A DNA stretch of 39,401 nucleotides from Planctomycetota bacterium. GTDB lineage: Bacteria; Planctomycetota; UBA1135; GCA-002686595. Of the stretch, positions 7,112 to 16,600 are shown piece by piece; positions within the stretch are counted from its first letter, which is position 1, and each line of letters starts with the position of its first letter. Below the pieces are notes generated by a model that saw only the letters and a list, made by a program, of their open reading frames with translations, did not search any database and was not told the DNA's origin. The stretch covers positions 1 through 39,401 of the forward strand of contig NZBA01000087.1 of assembly GCA_002686265.1 (NCBI GenBank), in the 5' to 3' direction. The translations under genes and the position numbers were made by a program.

Positions 7112-8500
7112 ATGAGAATCAAGAATCTGATCCTGCCGTCGGTCGCCCTCGGCACCGCTGCGCTGATGACCCTCCCGGCCCAAGAGGCCGAGGGCTACAC
7201 CCTCCTGGGCTTCGCCCTGAGCCAGACCCAGCGCGACTTCCGGATCTACAACAACTTCACCGACTCCCAGGCCAACAACAACCAGGTCCCCGACGACAAC
7301 TTCCCCGGCTACCAGGGAGCGGTCATGGCGATCTGGAAGGGTTCGATCGAGTGGCAGAGCGCCCTGCACAATGACGGGAACGGCGACCCGCACCAGAACG
7401 GCGGCCTCGGCTCCGGCGGTGCGAACTTCGACCCCTCCTTCCAGGGTGAGCACACCTCGACCGGCGGGATCAACGACAACGTCCACTCCGGCCTGAGCGG
7501 CGGGAGCGGTGGCGTCCTGGCCTTCACCGAGAGCCCCAGCTCCAACGGCTGGCGCATCCGCTACTACGAGAGCTGGACCTGGCACGACGGCCCGGGGACC
7601 AACATCAGCGGGATCTGCCTGCAGGGTGTCGCCTGTCACGAGGCGGGTCACGCCTACGGGCTTGGCCACACGACCACGGGCGGCGCGACGATGTATCCCT
7701 CGATCTCCGGCTCCGGCGTCTCGGCGCGTTCGATCGCGACCGACGACAGCAACGGCATCAAGGCCGCCTACGGCGCGGCCAACGGCAACAAGCCGACGAT
7801 CGACGGCGTCTCAGTCTCCGGTAGCACGATCACGGTCACGGGGACCAACTTCGACAGCTCGGGCAACCAGATCTGGCTCACCCAGGCGGGTATCGGGGGC
7901 AGTGGCGTCCCGATCAAGATCACGAACCTGACGTCGAACGGCACCTCCGTCTCGGGGACCCTGCCTGCCACGGCCGGCCCCGGTGACGTTCTCGTGCGTC
8001 GCAACGGCGGCTCCCACGATGACCTCTCCGAAGCGCATCCGACCGACCTCGAGGGTGGCGGTGGCGGCGGCTCCTGCCCCGCGCCGACCAACGTCTGCGT
8101 GACCTCCCCCAACTCGGTGGGGGGCGGCATGGTCATGAGCTACGTGGGCGAGCCCAGCTACTCCGGCCAGGACTTCACGCTGGAGGCCTACGGTGGTCCC
8201 TCGAACCAGCTCGGGATCTTCTACTACGGTCCGGACCTGATCCAGGCGCCCTTCGGCAACGGCGTGCGCTGCATCGGTGCCGGGTTCCTCGGGACCTACC
8301 GCTTGCCGGTCGTTCAGCTCGACTTGTTTGGAGACGCCTCCTACACGTTGGACTGGGACAGTCCCCCGATCGGCGGCTCCGGCAACGGTCAGTGGATCGA
8401 CGGCGACACCTGGTACGTTCAGTTCTGGTACCGGGATCCCGCCGACGGCGGCGCGACCTTCAACTTCTCCGACGCCCTGGAGATCGAGATCTGCCCGTGA
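7112..8500 (+). CDS. Secreted matrixin-type (M10-like) metalloprotease with IPT/TIG and C-terminal domains
   Basis: A 462-residue exported zinc protease. A signal peptide (MRIKNLILPSVALGTAALMT) precedes a catalytic domain with the full zincin motif HEAGHAYGLGH: zinc ligands H176, H180 and H186, general base E177. The Met-turn is at M194 (ATMYPS). An IPT/TIG-like Ig domain (about residues 230-300, 'KPTIDGVSVSGSTITVTGTNFD') and a glycine linker follow. The C-terminal domain ends 'WYVQFWYRDPADGGATFNFSDALEIEICP'. From memory, this 'FQFWYRDP...FNLSDGL...C' module recurs on secreted proteins of some Planctomycetota and may be a sorting or surface module. A strong AGGAGG (7097-7102) precedes the ATG. 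Substrates are unknown. Confidence 0.85.
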   Translation: MRIKNLILPSVALGTAALMTLPAQEAEGYTLLGFALSQTQRDFRIYNNFTDSQANNNQVPDDNFPGYQGAVMAIWKGSIEWQSALHNDGNGDPHQNGGLGSGGANFDPSFQGEHTSTGGINDNVHSGLSGGSGGVLAFTESPSSNGWRIRYYESWTWHDGPGTNISGICLQGVACHEAGHAYGLGHTTTGGATMYPSISGSGVSARSIATDDSNGIKAAYGAANGNKPTIDGVSVSGSTITVTGTNFDSSGNQIWLTQAGIGGSGVPIKITNLTSNGTSVSGTLPATAGPGDVLVRRNGGSHDDLSEAHPTDLEGGGGGGSCPAPTNVCVTSPNSVGGGMVMSYVGEPSYSGQDFTLEAYGGPSNQLGIFYYGPDLIQAPFGNGVRCIGAGFLGTYRLPVVQLDLFGDASYTLDWDSPPIGGSGNGQWIDGDTWYVQFWYRDPADGGATFNFSDALEIEICP

Positions 8501-8556
8501 TGGCATGAAGGCGCGGCCCCGCGAGGGGGGCGTCGAACTCGTTCGTACTTCTCTTC

Positions 8557-8588
8557 GAGCGGGCCGGCCCTGACGGGCCGGCCCGCTC
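8557..8588. terminator. Bidirectional 14-bp hairpin between convergent genes
   Basis: GAGCGGGCCGGCCC (8557-8570) pairs perfectly with GGGCCGGCCCGCTC (8575-8588) around the tetraloop TGAC. It sits between the stop of the metalloprotease (8500, plus) and the stop of the squalene-cyclase-like gene (8650, minus), so it can serve both transcripts. A short pyrimidine-rich flank (TTGC on plus, GAAGAGAAG on minus) replaces a true T-tract. Confidence 0.75.
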
Positions 8589-8649
8589 TTGCATGGGGCG
8601 GAGGATGCCATCCGCGGCAAGCGCCTCGCGGGGGCACGGAAGGCGTTGC

Positions 8650-10206
8650 TCAGCGTGCTCCAAGGACGCGCCCGTAGCGGAAGGTGACCTCCAGGGAGAG
8701 GACGCCCAATGCCGTCGCGTAGACGCGCCCGCCCGAGAATCCCCACGGCCCGATCGGATCCCAGGAGCCTGCGGCGGCACCGTCCTTGCGCTGGGAGGCG
8801 ACCACGGCCTTGTGCATGGCCTGCTCCCACGCCCGCCAGTGCGAGCCGCCCATCTGGTACATCGCGTACGAGCCGTAGTACCAGTAGTACATGTCGTTCG
8901 TCAGGCCGTCGGGGTCCCAGCGTGGGAGGGCGCGTTCGAGGAGCGCGGCGCCACGCTCCATCGCCTCCACCTGCTCCGGATCCTGGCCGAGGAAGAAGCG
9001 GCAGAGCAGGCCCACGGCCGTCATGCACTCGGTCCGGTCGGTCGGATAGTGATCGTTCACGCCCTGCACGCGCGAGCTCGTCGAGCCGGGCGTGCGGTAG
9101 CCGATCCGGCCCGTGGTGTCGGTCACCTCGTCGAGCCAGGCCAACGAGTCGGCGAGGGCTTGGCTGTCCGCCGTCAGCCCGGCCTGTTGGGCGGATTCGA
9201 GAGCGAAGACCATCCAGCCCGTCACGGAAGTATCGCTGCGGCCCGTGGGCGGTGCGTCGTAGCCCCAGGCGCCGTAGGGATTGCGGGCTCGCGTGATGAA
9301 GCTCACCGCCGCCTGGGCGCTGCGGCCTAGGAGCGGGTTGTTCGAGAAGTAGTAGGCCTCGCACAGGGCCAGGGTGGCGATTGCGTGATCGTAGAGGTAG
9401 GCGTGGCCGATGGGCTCCGCCAGCAGGCCGCTCTCGGGATCCTGTTGCTCCTTGAGCCAGCGCACACCGCGCAGAACGTGTTCGGTGTACGCGCCGCGGG
9501 CGGTCGTGTGCCCGTCCCCCAAGAACGCCAGCAGCGCCAGGCCGGTCAGGCCCACGTCGTGCTCGGGCTGGCCGGGGCCGTCGCAGACGTCGCTCGCCGG
9601 GTCGTGGAGCATGAAGTCATCCGCGTCCCACTTCCCATCGGCATCCTGGTGACGGGCGAGCCAGTCGAGTCCGCGAGCAACGTGGGTTTCCCCCCCCCGT
9701 CCCCGCCCGCCGCGCCCGCGTCCACCCGCGAAGCGTGCTCCATAGAGGCCACCGGGAGGGCCGCCGACGCCGAGGACCTTGCCCATGGCCAGTTCGGCGA
9801 AGGGAGCGTCCGAGCGGAAGTCGGGGTCGCCCTCGGCGGGGGCCTCGCTCTGCTCGGTGGACTCGTCGAGAGGCTCGACGACGGGCTCCTCGACCAGGGT
9901 CGGCTCCTCCGGCAAGGCGGTCTCGACGATCTCCGGCGGGGCCTCGGGGGGCGGGTCGCGGAAGGTCTCCTCGCTGACGGGTTCGACCGCCGTACGAATC
10001 ACCGGGGGCTCGCGCGCCTCGAGCAGTTTCCAGGGGATCAGCGAGAGCACTAGGAGGATCATCGCGTGGGTCGCCAGCGAGAGTGCCAGCCACGGCGCGC
10101 GGTCCATCCACTGCAACACAGCCTCCTGGAACGAGAGGTCTTCCTCCCACGCGCGAGGCGACGACGAGCGATCGTCCGACCAAGTGTCGATTCGTCTTCC
10201 TGACAT
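8650..10206 (-). CDS. Membrane-anchored squalene-cyclase-fold protein, paralogue 1
   Basis: 518 residues. A cytoplasmic N-terminus is followed by one membrane segment (about 39-59, WLALSLATHAMILLVLSLIP). Then come a proline/glutamate-rich TonB-like spacer (about 65-125), a glycine/arginine-rich stretch (GGRGRGGRGRGG) and an alpha-toroid of prenyltransferase/squalene-oxidase repeats (about 175-515; LDWLARHQDADGKWD, VGLTGLALLAFLGDGHTT, VRWLKEQQD, MYYWYYGSYAMYQMGG). The DxDD acid motif of squalene-hopene cyclases is not visible, so cyclase activity is doubtful. Related proteins are common in Planctomycetota as uncharacterised 'prenyltransferase/squalene oxidase repeat' proteins. AAGGG lies just upstream of the ATG. 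It follows its paralogue by about 300 bases. Confidence 0.8.
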   Translation of the reverse strand: MSGRRIDTWSDDRSSSPRAWEEDLSFQEAVLQWMDRAPWLALSLATHAMILLVLSLIPWKLLEAREPPVIRTAVEPVSEETFRDPPPEAPPEIVETALPEEPTLVEEPVVEPLDESTEQSEAPAEGDPDFRSDAPFAELAMGKVLGVGGPPGGLYGARFAGGRGRGGRGRGGETHVARGLDWLARHQDADGKWDADDFMLHDPASDVCDGPGQPEHDVGLTGLALLAFLGDGHTTARGAYTEHVLRGVRWLKEQQDPESGLLAEPIGHAYLYDHAIATLALCEAYYFSNNPLLGRSAQAAVSFITRARNPYGAWGYDAPPTGRSDTSVTGWMVFALESAQQAGLTADSQALADSLAWLDEVTDTTGRIGYRTPGSTSSRVQGVNDHYPTDRTECMTAVGLLCRFFLGQDPEQVEAMERGAALLERALPRWDPDGLTNDMYYWYYGSYAMYQMGGSHWRAWEQAMHKAVVASQRKDGAAAGSWDPIGPWGFSGGRVYATALGVLSLEVTFRYGRVLGAR

Positions 10207-10447
10207 ACCATCCCTTTCCAGGCGCGCTCGCGCCCTCGTCCGCGCTCATCACCGCTCTCGGTGACGGCTGCGGGCGGAGTCTCGGAGGATCGAGTGAGCT
10301 GGGGTGGCGTTCGTCGATGGCTGGGGTAGTAGCACGCGGAGAAACGCGGCGCTCCGCGCGCGGTTCAATCCACGGCGGGGATTGGGGAGGACGAGGCCCC
10401 AAGGAGCGCCGACGATGCGAGCCCCGCCGAGGTGGGCCGCATCGAGA

Positions 10448-10481
10448 AGAGCCCCGCCGGCCGTGGGGCCCGCGGGGCTCT
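10448..10481 (-). terminator. Hairpin terminator after squalene-cyclase-like paralogue 2
   Basis: AGAGCCCCGC (10448-10457) pairs with GCGGGGCTCT (10472-10481). Inside this, GGCC (10459-10462) pairs with GGCC (10467-10470) around a GTGG loop, giving a near-continuous 14-bp stem 25 bases beyond the stop of the 10506-12068 gene. On the minus strand TCTTCTCGAT follows, a weak pyrimidine tail. It separates the two paralogues into distinct transcripts or attenuates the downstream one. Confidence 0.6.
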
Positions 10482-10505
10482 GAGCGCTCTTCCGATGCGC
10501 CGGGC

Positions 10506-12068
10506 TCAGCGCGCGCCGAGTACCTTGGCGTAGCGGAAGTAGACCTCGAGGCAGAGCACGCCGATGGCCGTCGAGTAGACGCGACCGCCGGAGAAGCCCC
10601 AGGGGCCGATCGGATCCCAGGAGCCGCGCGACGCGCCGGGCTTGCACTGGGATTCGAGCACGGCTTTCTTGCAGGCCCTGTTCCAGCCCTTCCAGTGCCG
10701 CCCGCCCATCTGGTACATCGCGTACGAGCCGTAGTACCAGTAGTACATGTCGTTGGTCAGTCCGTCGGGGTCCCACTCCGGCAGCGCCTTGAGCAGGAGA
10801 TCGGCGTGCCTGACCATGATGTCGTCCTCGCCGGGGTCCTGATTCATGAAGAACCGGCAAAGTAGGCCGACCGCCGTCATGCACTCGGTCTTGTCGGTCG
10901 GGTACTGATCGTTCACGCCGTCCATGCGTGAACTCGGCGAGCCGACCGTGTTGTAGCCGACGCGGCCGGTGGCCTTGTCGGTGACCTCGTCGATAAAGGA
11001 CATGCCGTCGGTGAAGGCCTGGCTGTCGATCGTCAGGCCGGCCTCTTCGGCCGACTTCATGGCGAAGATCATCCAGCCGGTGACCGACGTGTCGTTCATC
11101 CCGTCCGGCGGAGATTCGTAGCGCCAGGCGGCGTAGGGGTTGCGGGCTCGGCTGATGAAGTTGATCGCCTTCTGGGCGGTGCCGCGGATCAGGGGAGACT
11201 TGGAGAAGTAGTACGCCTCGCAGACCGCCAGGGCCGCGATGCCGTGGCTGTACATGTAGGAGTGGCCGATCTTCTCGCCGATCAGGCCGTCCTCGAAGTC
11301 CTGCTGTTCGCGCAGCCACTTGATGCCCTTGGTGACCTTCTCGCGGTACAGACCCTGGCGCGTCGTGTGACCGTCACCCAGGAAGGCCAGCAGGGCGAGG
11401 CCGGTGAGGCCGACATCGAACTCGGGCTGACCCGGACCTCCACACTGGTCGTTGGGCGGGTCGTGCTTCATGAACTCGTCGGAGTCCCACTTGCCGTCCT
11501 CATCCTGGTGGTTCGCCAGCCATTCGAGGCCGTCCTTGAGGGCCTGTTCGGTGCCCGAGCCTCCCGCGGCGCGCAGGTTGCGGCGTCCGCCGAAGCGCCC
11601 GCCGAACTTGCCGCCGGCGCCGCCACCGATGCCGATCACATCGTTGAAAGCCTTGTCGTCGAAGGGGGAGTCGGAGAGGAAGTCAGGGTCGCCCTCGGAG
11701 CTCTCGTAGTCCTGGTCGTCGTCCGTCTCGTTGTGGTCGGAGATCTCCGCGTCCTTCAGCACGGGCTCCTCGAGGGGCTCCTCCTCCTCGATCGGGGGCT
11801 CCTCCTCCTCCGGCGGGTCCTCGAAGATCTCCTCGGGAACCTGCTCGATGTCGGCGTTGATCTCACCGCCTTCATCGTTGGAGAGCAGGTTCCAGGGGAT
11901 CAGGGAGAGCACCAGGAATCCCATGACGTGGGCCACGGCCGAAATCCCCAGCCAGGGGGCGCGGCTCATCCAGTCGTAGAGGACGTCGTTGAAGGTGACT
12001 TCCTCCTCCCACGGCTTGGGGAGGGTGCTCTCGATCTGAATGTTCTCGTAATCAGACGGGGTGCTCAT
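10506..12068 (-). CDS. Membrane-anchored squalene-cyclase-fold protein, paralogue 2
   Basis: 520 residues with the same layout as the 8650-10206 gene. The conserved N-terminal box is KPWEEEVTFNDVLYDWMSRA, followed by a membrane segment near 39-59 (WLGISAVAHVMGFLVLSLIP). Next is a strongly acidic spacer (about 65-140, with PEEEEPPIEEEEPLEEP), a glycine-rich hinge (GGGAGGKFGGRFGG), then alpha/alpha-toroid repeats (LEWLANHQDEDGKWDSDEF, VGLTGLALLAFLGDGHTT, WDPIGPWGFSGG). The toroid is close to paralogue 1, while the spacer has diverged and is more acidic. The same catalytic caveat applies: no DxDD seen. The spacer suggests a domain held away from the membrane in the periplasm. GGAG precedes the ATG by about ten bases. 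Confidence 0.8.
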   Translation of the reverse strand: MSTPSDYENIQIESTLPKPWEEEVTFNDVLYDWMSRAPWLGISAVAHVMGFLVLSLIPWNLLSNDEGGEINADIEQVPEEIFEDPPEEEEPPIEEEEPLEEPVLKDAEISDHNETDDDQDYESSEGDPDFLSDSPFDDKAFNDVIGIGGGAGGKFGGRFGGRRNLRAAGGSGTEQALKDGLEWLANHQDEDGKWDSDEFMKHDPPNDQCGGPGQPEFDVGLTGLALLAFLGDGHTTRQGLYREKVTKGIKWLREQQDFEDGLIGEKIGHSYMYSHGIAALAVCEAYYFSKSPLIRGTAQKAINFISRARNPYAAWRYESPPDGMNDTSVTGWMIFAMKSAEEAGLTIDSQAFTDGMSFIDEVTDKATGRVGYNTVGSPSSRMDGVNDQYPTDKTECMTAVGLLCRFFMNQDPGEDDIMVRHADLLLKALPEWDPDGLTNDMYYWYYGSYAMYQMGGRHWKGWNRACKKAVLESQCKPGASRGSWDPIGPWGFSGGRVYSTAIGVLCLEVYFRYAKVLGAR

Positions 12069-12241
12069 TCCGGGGGCTCTCCAGGGTTCTCTTCCCAGGT
12101 CTCTCGTTCCGGTTGTCCTTGATCGGGGCCTCGGGACGGGCTCCCGGGGCCCCGGGTGCGGATGCTGGTGCGGGTGCTGGGGCCGGCGGCGGCTCCTCCC
12201 GCAGTGCTTCTCCCCAACGCGGGGGGCGTGCGGGGGTTCAG

Positions 12242-12247
12242 AGTATA
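12242..12247 (-). promoter_or_regulatory. Possible -10 element upstream of paralogue 2
   Basis: On the minus strand TATACT (12247-12242, 5 of 6 to the -10 consensus) sits in the gap between the surA-like gene and paralogue 2, about 170 bases before the ATG at 12068. No good -35 lies at the right distance, so this is a candidate only. Confidence 0.25.
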
Positions 12248-12291
12248 TCCACGCTTACGCTGGCGAACTACCGAGACTCCTCTCGACACCA

Positions 12292-12325
12292 GGCAGCCCG
12301 CGAGAGCAACGCCATCGCGCTGCTA
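12292..12325 (-). repeat. Stop-codon-overlapping hairpin repeat, copy 2 (surA-like gene end)
   Basis: The element starts with the stop codon TAG (12325-12323) and continues CAGCGCGATGGCG, TTGCTCTC, GCGGGCTGCC. It aligns base for base with the ribF copy: 23 of the 31 bases after the TAG are the same. The stem is weaker here because one C became G (GCGCG against CGGGC). That a mismatch in the stem is tolerated while the loop is kept argues against a pure terminator. Confidence 0.75.
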
Positions 12326-13384
12326 GCGGCCCTCGGACCCAGCAGCGCCGCCGCCGGGGGTCCAGACGTAGGAGGCGGCCAGGATCTTGTCGAGGGCGCG
12401 TTTGCGGTGGATTCCGTCGCGCCGCTCCAGGAGCCGCCGCTCGACGGCCTCCTGCACCTCGAGGTCCGCGAAGGGGGGGATCGACGCGGGCAGCACCTCC
12501 CGGAGCTGGACCGCGCGCCAAGCGATGACCTCCTCGCCGCTCATGATGGGCAGGGGCGGGGTCACGCTGTCCAGCGGAGCCTCCCGCAGCCCCTCGGCCA
12601 GCTGGCCTCCGAAGAGACGCTCCACCTCGGCCAGGCTCAGGGGTTCGGTCAGCCCGTCGTTGGCGCGCTCGCCGAACTCCTCCACCAGGACGGAGAAGTC
12701 CTCGCCCTCCTCGACCTGGGCCAACAGGTCGGCGAGCAGCTCGCGGGCCGCCTCGGCCGGTTCGCTCGCGCGCACGGGGATCAGCAGCTCCTGGAGCACC
12801 AGGCGCGGGGACCGTCCGCCGATAGCGTCGAGGTTCCAGCGTTCCCGACACATCTGCCGGTAGGCCGCTTGGCGTTCACCGGGGCGAACGAAGCGGTCCT
12901 GGATGACCCGGCCCCTCGGCCCCAGGTCGCGGCCCGTAACGGTGTTCTCGAATCTGTACCGCATCACGTTTTCGCTGTAGATCTCGCGCTGGTCGGCAGC
13001 GTTGAGCAGCTGTTCCTCCAGGGTCTCCTGCATCGCCTGGACTCCGCCCGCAGTAGCGGTGCGCGAGTCCCACCATCTGGCGACGAGACGATCGATGGCC
13101 GAGGCGTCGAGGTCCAGATCCGCCCCGCCCTGGCGCATCAGCAGGTTGTCCACCGAGTTGCGGTAGATCATCTCCCGGAGCTGCTCGAACTCGCCCCGAG
13201 TGGTGATCCCGTAGCGGCGCACCTCGCGGCGGAGGATGCGCTCGAGACGGCGGCGCGTGAGCACGTCGCCATTGACGACGACCTCAACGCCGTTGAGCAG
13301 CGACCACTGGCCGCGTGCGGGGGGAGGGGCTTCGGCGGGCGCGCCCTGGAGCGCGGCGATGGCGCAAAGCGTGGTGAGGATCAT
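12323..13384 (-). CDS. SurA-like periplasmic chaperone / parvulin-type peptidyl-prolyl isomerase
   Basis: 353 residues from the ATG at 13384 (MILTTLCAIAALQGAPAEA, a short signal peptide). The frame extends upstream to 13447, but that adds 21 charged residues ahead of the signal. The N-terminal half matches the SurA_N pattern: 'VEVVVNGDVLTRRRLERILRREV', then 'LREMIYRNSVDNLLMRQ' and a helical bundle. A parvulin-like region follows (about 205-310: LVLQELLIPVRA, GEDFSVLVEEFGE, EPLSLAEVERLFGG, VTPPLPIMSGEEVIAWRAVQLRE). SurA-type proteins escort outer-membrane proteins across the periplasm. It lies about 240 bases downstream of mfd on the same strand. Isomerase activity is inferred, as the parvulin core is degenerate. 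Confidence 0.75.
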   Translation of the reverse strand: MILTTLCAIAALQGAPAEAPPPARGQWSLLNGVEVVVNGDVLTRRRLERILRREVRRYGITTRGEFEQLREMIYRNSVDNLLMRQGGADLDLDASAIDRLVARWWDSRTATAGGVQAMQETLEEQLLNAADQREIYSENVMRYRFENTVTGRDLGPRGRVIQDRFVRPGERQAAYRQMCRERWNLDAIGGRSPRLVLQELLIPVRASEPAEAARELLADLLAQVEEGEDFSVLVEEFGERANDGLTEPLSLAEVERLFGGQLAEGLREAPLDSVTPPLPIMSGEEVIAWRAVQLREVLPASIPPFADLEVQEAVERRLLERRDGIHRKRALDKILAASYVWTPGGGAAGSEGR

Positions 13385-13620
13385 GGGTCGCGGAGAGCTC
13401 GGGCGGTGCTCATTGTCCGCCCGTGCGAGGGAAGCTTCAACCCGCATGGTCCCTGAAGACGCGCGCCGACCTTCGCGAGCGGTCGCCTGCGGGCTCCTCT
13501 CGCCCCCAGGCAGTGCTCCTCGGCTCTCGCCGGCCTCGCCGACTCATCAGAGTCACCTGCGCGGGCTCGAGACCCCGAGGGCACCGCCGGGAGACGGGCA
13601 GCCGCGTTCGGAGCAAGCCT

Positions 13621-16600
13621 TCATGAGCGGCGTGGGTCCAAGAGACCCTCGATCCACTCCAGCGCGGCCCCGGGGGTCCGGCACCCCGCGGGGGCGCGCA
13701 GGTGGGCCAGTCCCGCGCGGATCGGGCGTAGCTCGACGGAGGCGGGAGCCAGCCAGGCCTCGAGGCGCACCCGATCGGAGAAGCCCAACAGATAGGCGTC
13801 CCCCTGCCAGCTCAAGCGCCGAACTCCGTGCTCGCCGAGGGCCGCCTGCAGGCGGAAGGTGCGCAAGAGGCCCCGAGCCTCGGGGGGAATGCGGCCGAAG
13901 CGGTCACGCAGCATGGCCTCGGCGGCCTCCAGGGACTCCTCCGAGTCGATCTCCGCCAGCTCCCGCAGCAGCTCGAGGCGCGTCTCCACCCCCCGGATCC
14001 AGTCCTCCGGCAGGAAGGCGTCGATCCCCAGTTCCAGCTCGACCCCGGTGTCGGCCAGCTCGCCGCTCGCCAGCTCCTCGGAGGTGGCCCCCGAGTGCAT
14101 CCGTTCGATCGTCTGCTTGAGCAGGCGGCAGTACAGATCGTAGCCGACGGCGGCGATGTGTCCGGACTGCTCGGCTCCCAGCACGTTGCCGGCGCCGCGG
14201 ATTTCCAGGTCGCGCATGCTGATGGCGAAGCCTGCCCCGAGCTGGTTCATCTCCTCGAGGGCCTTGAGCCGATCGCGTGCCGCCTGGCGCAGGGGGACGG
14301 CCTTCTCGACGAGCAGCAGGCACCGGGCCTTGTTCACTCCGCGACCGACGCGGCCCCGCAGCTGGTGCAGCTCGCTGAGCCCGAAGCGGTCCGCCCGGTG
14401 CACGACGATCGTGCCCGCGGCCGGGATGTCGAGGCCGCTCTCGATGATCGTGGTCGCGACCAGCACGTCGATTTCACCGCGCGTGAACAGCTGCATTACG
14501 CGTCGCAGCTCGCCCGCCGACATCTGTCCGTGGCCGATGGCGAAGGAACACTCGGGGACCAGGGCGCTCACGTGGGCGGCCATCGCCTCGATCGAACAGA
14601 CGCGGTTGTGGAGGAAGAACACCTGTCCGCCGCGGTTCTTCTCGCGCAAGAGGGCCTCGCGGATCAGGGCGTCGTCCTCGAGGTAGCCCAGGCGCGTCTC
14701 GATCTCCTGCCTCCCCGTGGGCGCGACGGTCAAGGCGGAGATGTCTCGCACCCCCGAGAGGGACATGTGCAGCGTGCGCGGGATCGGCGTAGCGGTCAGA
14801 GTCAGCAGATCGATCTGCGATCGCAGACGCTTGAAGTGCTCCTTGTGCGCGACTCCGAAACGTTGCTCTTCGTCGATGATCGCCAGGCCCAGCTTCGCGA
14901 AGCGCACGTCGGCGGAGAGGATGCGGTGCGTGCCGATCAGGATGTCCACCTTGCCGGCCTCCGTGGCCTCGAGCACCTCCCGCGTTCGCGCGGGGTTCAC
15001 GTAACGCGAGAGCATCTCGGTCGTTACAGGGAATTCGGCGAGGCGTGCGCGGAACGTATCGACGTGCTGCTGAGCGAGGAGCGTCGTCGGAGCGAGGAAC
15101 GCGACTTGCCCGCCCCCGTTCACCACGCGCATGGCGGCGCGCACGGCAAGCTCGGTCTTGCCGAACCCCACGTCCCCGCACAGTAGACGGTCCATCGGAT
15201 TCGGTCCGCACAGGTCGGCCTGGATTTCCTCGTCGGTCTGGGCCTGGTCGAGGGTGTCCTCGTGGGGGAAGGCCGCGATCATCTCCCGGACGATCTCGTC
15301 GTCGGCGGGCCAGGCCTCGCGGGTCGAGACGGCGCGCCGAGCGTTTACCTCCAACAGGTCTCCGGCCAGGTCCACGAGTGCCCGTTGCACCCGTTCCTTG
15401 CGCTTGCGGAAGCTCTGTCCACCGATGCGGTCGAGGGCCGGCGTAGCGCAGCCGGTGCCGATGTAGCGCTGGACGATGTCGATACGGGCGGCGGGAACGA
15501 AGACGCTCACGTCGTCGGCGAAGACGAGGTGCAGATGCTCCTCCTCGCCCTCCCCGCGAGACATGCGCTCGAGTCCTTCGAAGCGTGCGAGGCCGTGGAC
15601 CGCGTGGACGACGTGGTCGCCGAGCTTGAGCTCGAAGAACGACTGGATGGCGCGCGCCTTGTGGGCCGGCTGGTCCTTGCGAGGGCGCACCCGCCCCGCG
15701 ATCCCGGTCAGCTCCCGGTGGTTGACGACCATCAGGCCGGCGGCGGGGATGCGGAAGCCGCGCGCGAGGTTGCCCACGGAGGCCGCGAGGCCCGCCACGC
15801 CGCCGTGCCGTTCGACGTGCTCGCAGAAGCGTGCACGCTCTACCTCGGTGGGGCACAGCACGATCACGCGCTCGGCGCCGTCGGAGGCCTCGCGCAGGGC
15901 TTGGGGGGCCTCGAGAATGCCGACGGCCAGGGCCTGTACCGAGCGCGTGTCGAAATTGCGCCCGTCACCGGGCAGGCTCTGGAGGGTCAAGTGCGCGCGC
16001 GCGTCCCGTTCCCCCTCGAGGATGCTCATCGAGCGCCCGTGGGAGGGCGATTGGATGCGCAGGCTCTGGGAGCGGTCCTCGCTGCGCAGGGGCTCGATCT
16101 CCACCCAGACCGCCGCCGGTGCGAGCAGGCGCGCGGGATGCTCGCCGTCCCCGTCCTCGATCCCACCGGTGTCGCCGGTCAGGCTCGCCTCGATCCGTGC
16201 GAGGGATTCGACGCTGCGCTGGTCGGCCGCGTCGAAGGTGCGCAAGGACTCGATCTCGTCGTCGAAGAGCTCGATGCGCAGAGGCAGGGGGCTGGCCAGG
16301 GGGAAGAGGTCGAGAATGTCGCCCCGCAGGCTGACCTCGCCAGGGGCGGCAACGAGGGGCTGGCGCGTGTAGCCCGCCGTTACGAGGCGCTTGAGAAGAT
16401 GTTCGGGGTCGAGGTGCTGGCCAAGTTCGAGTCGCAGAATGGTCGCTTCCATGTCCGCGGCTGCGGGGATCGGCTGCAGCATGGAGAGCAGCGACGCGAC
16501 GATCAGGCGCGGACGTTGGGGGGGCGGTCCCGAGAGGGTGCGGGCGAGCTCGAGCCGCAGGCGCAGGTTCCCGACGTCGGCATCGCCGCGGCGCGCGAAG

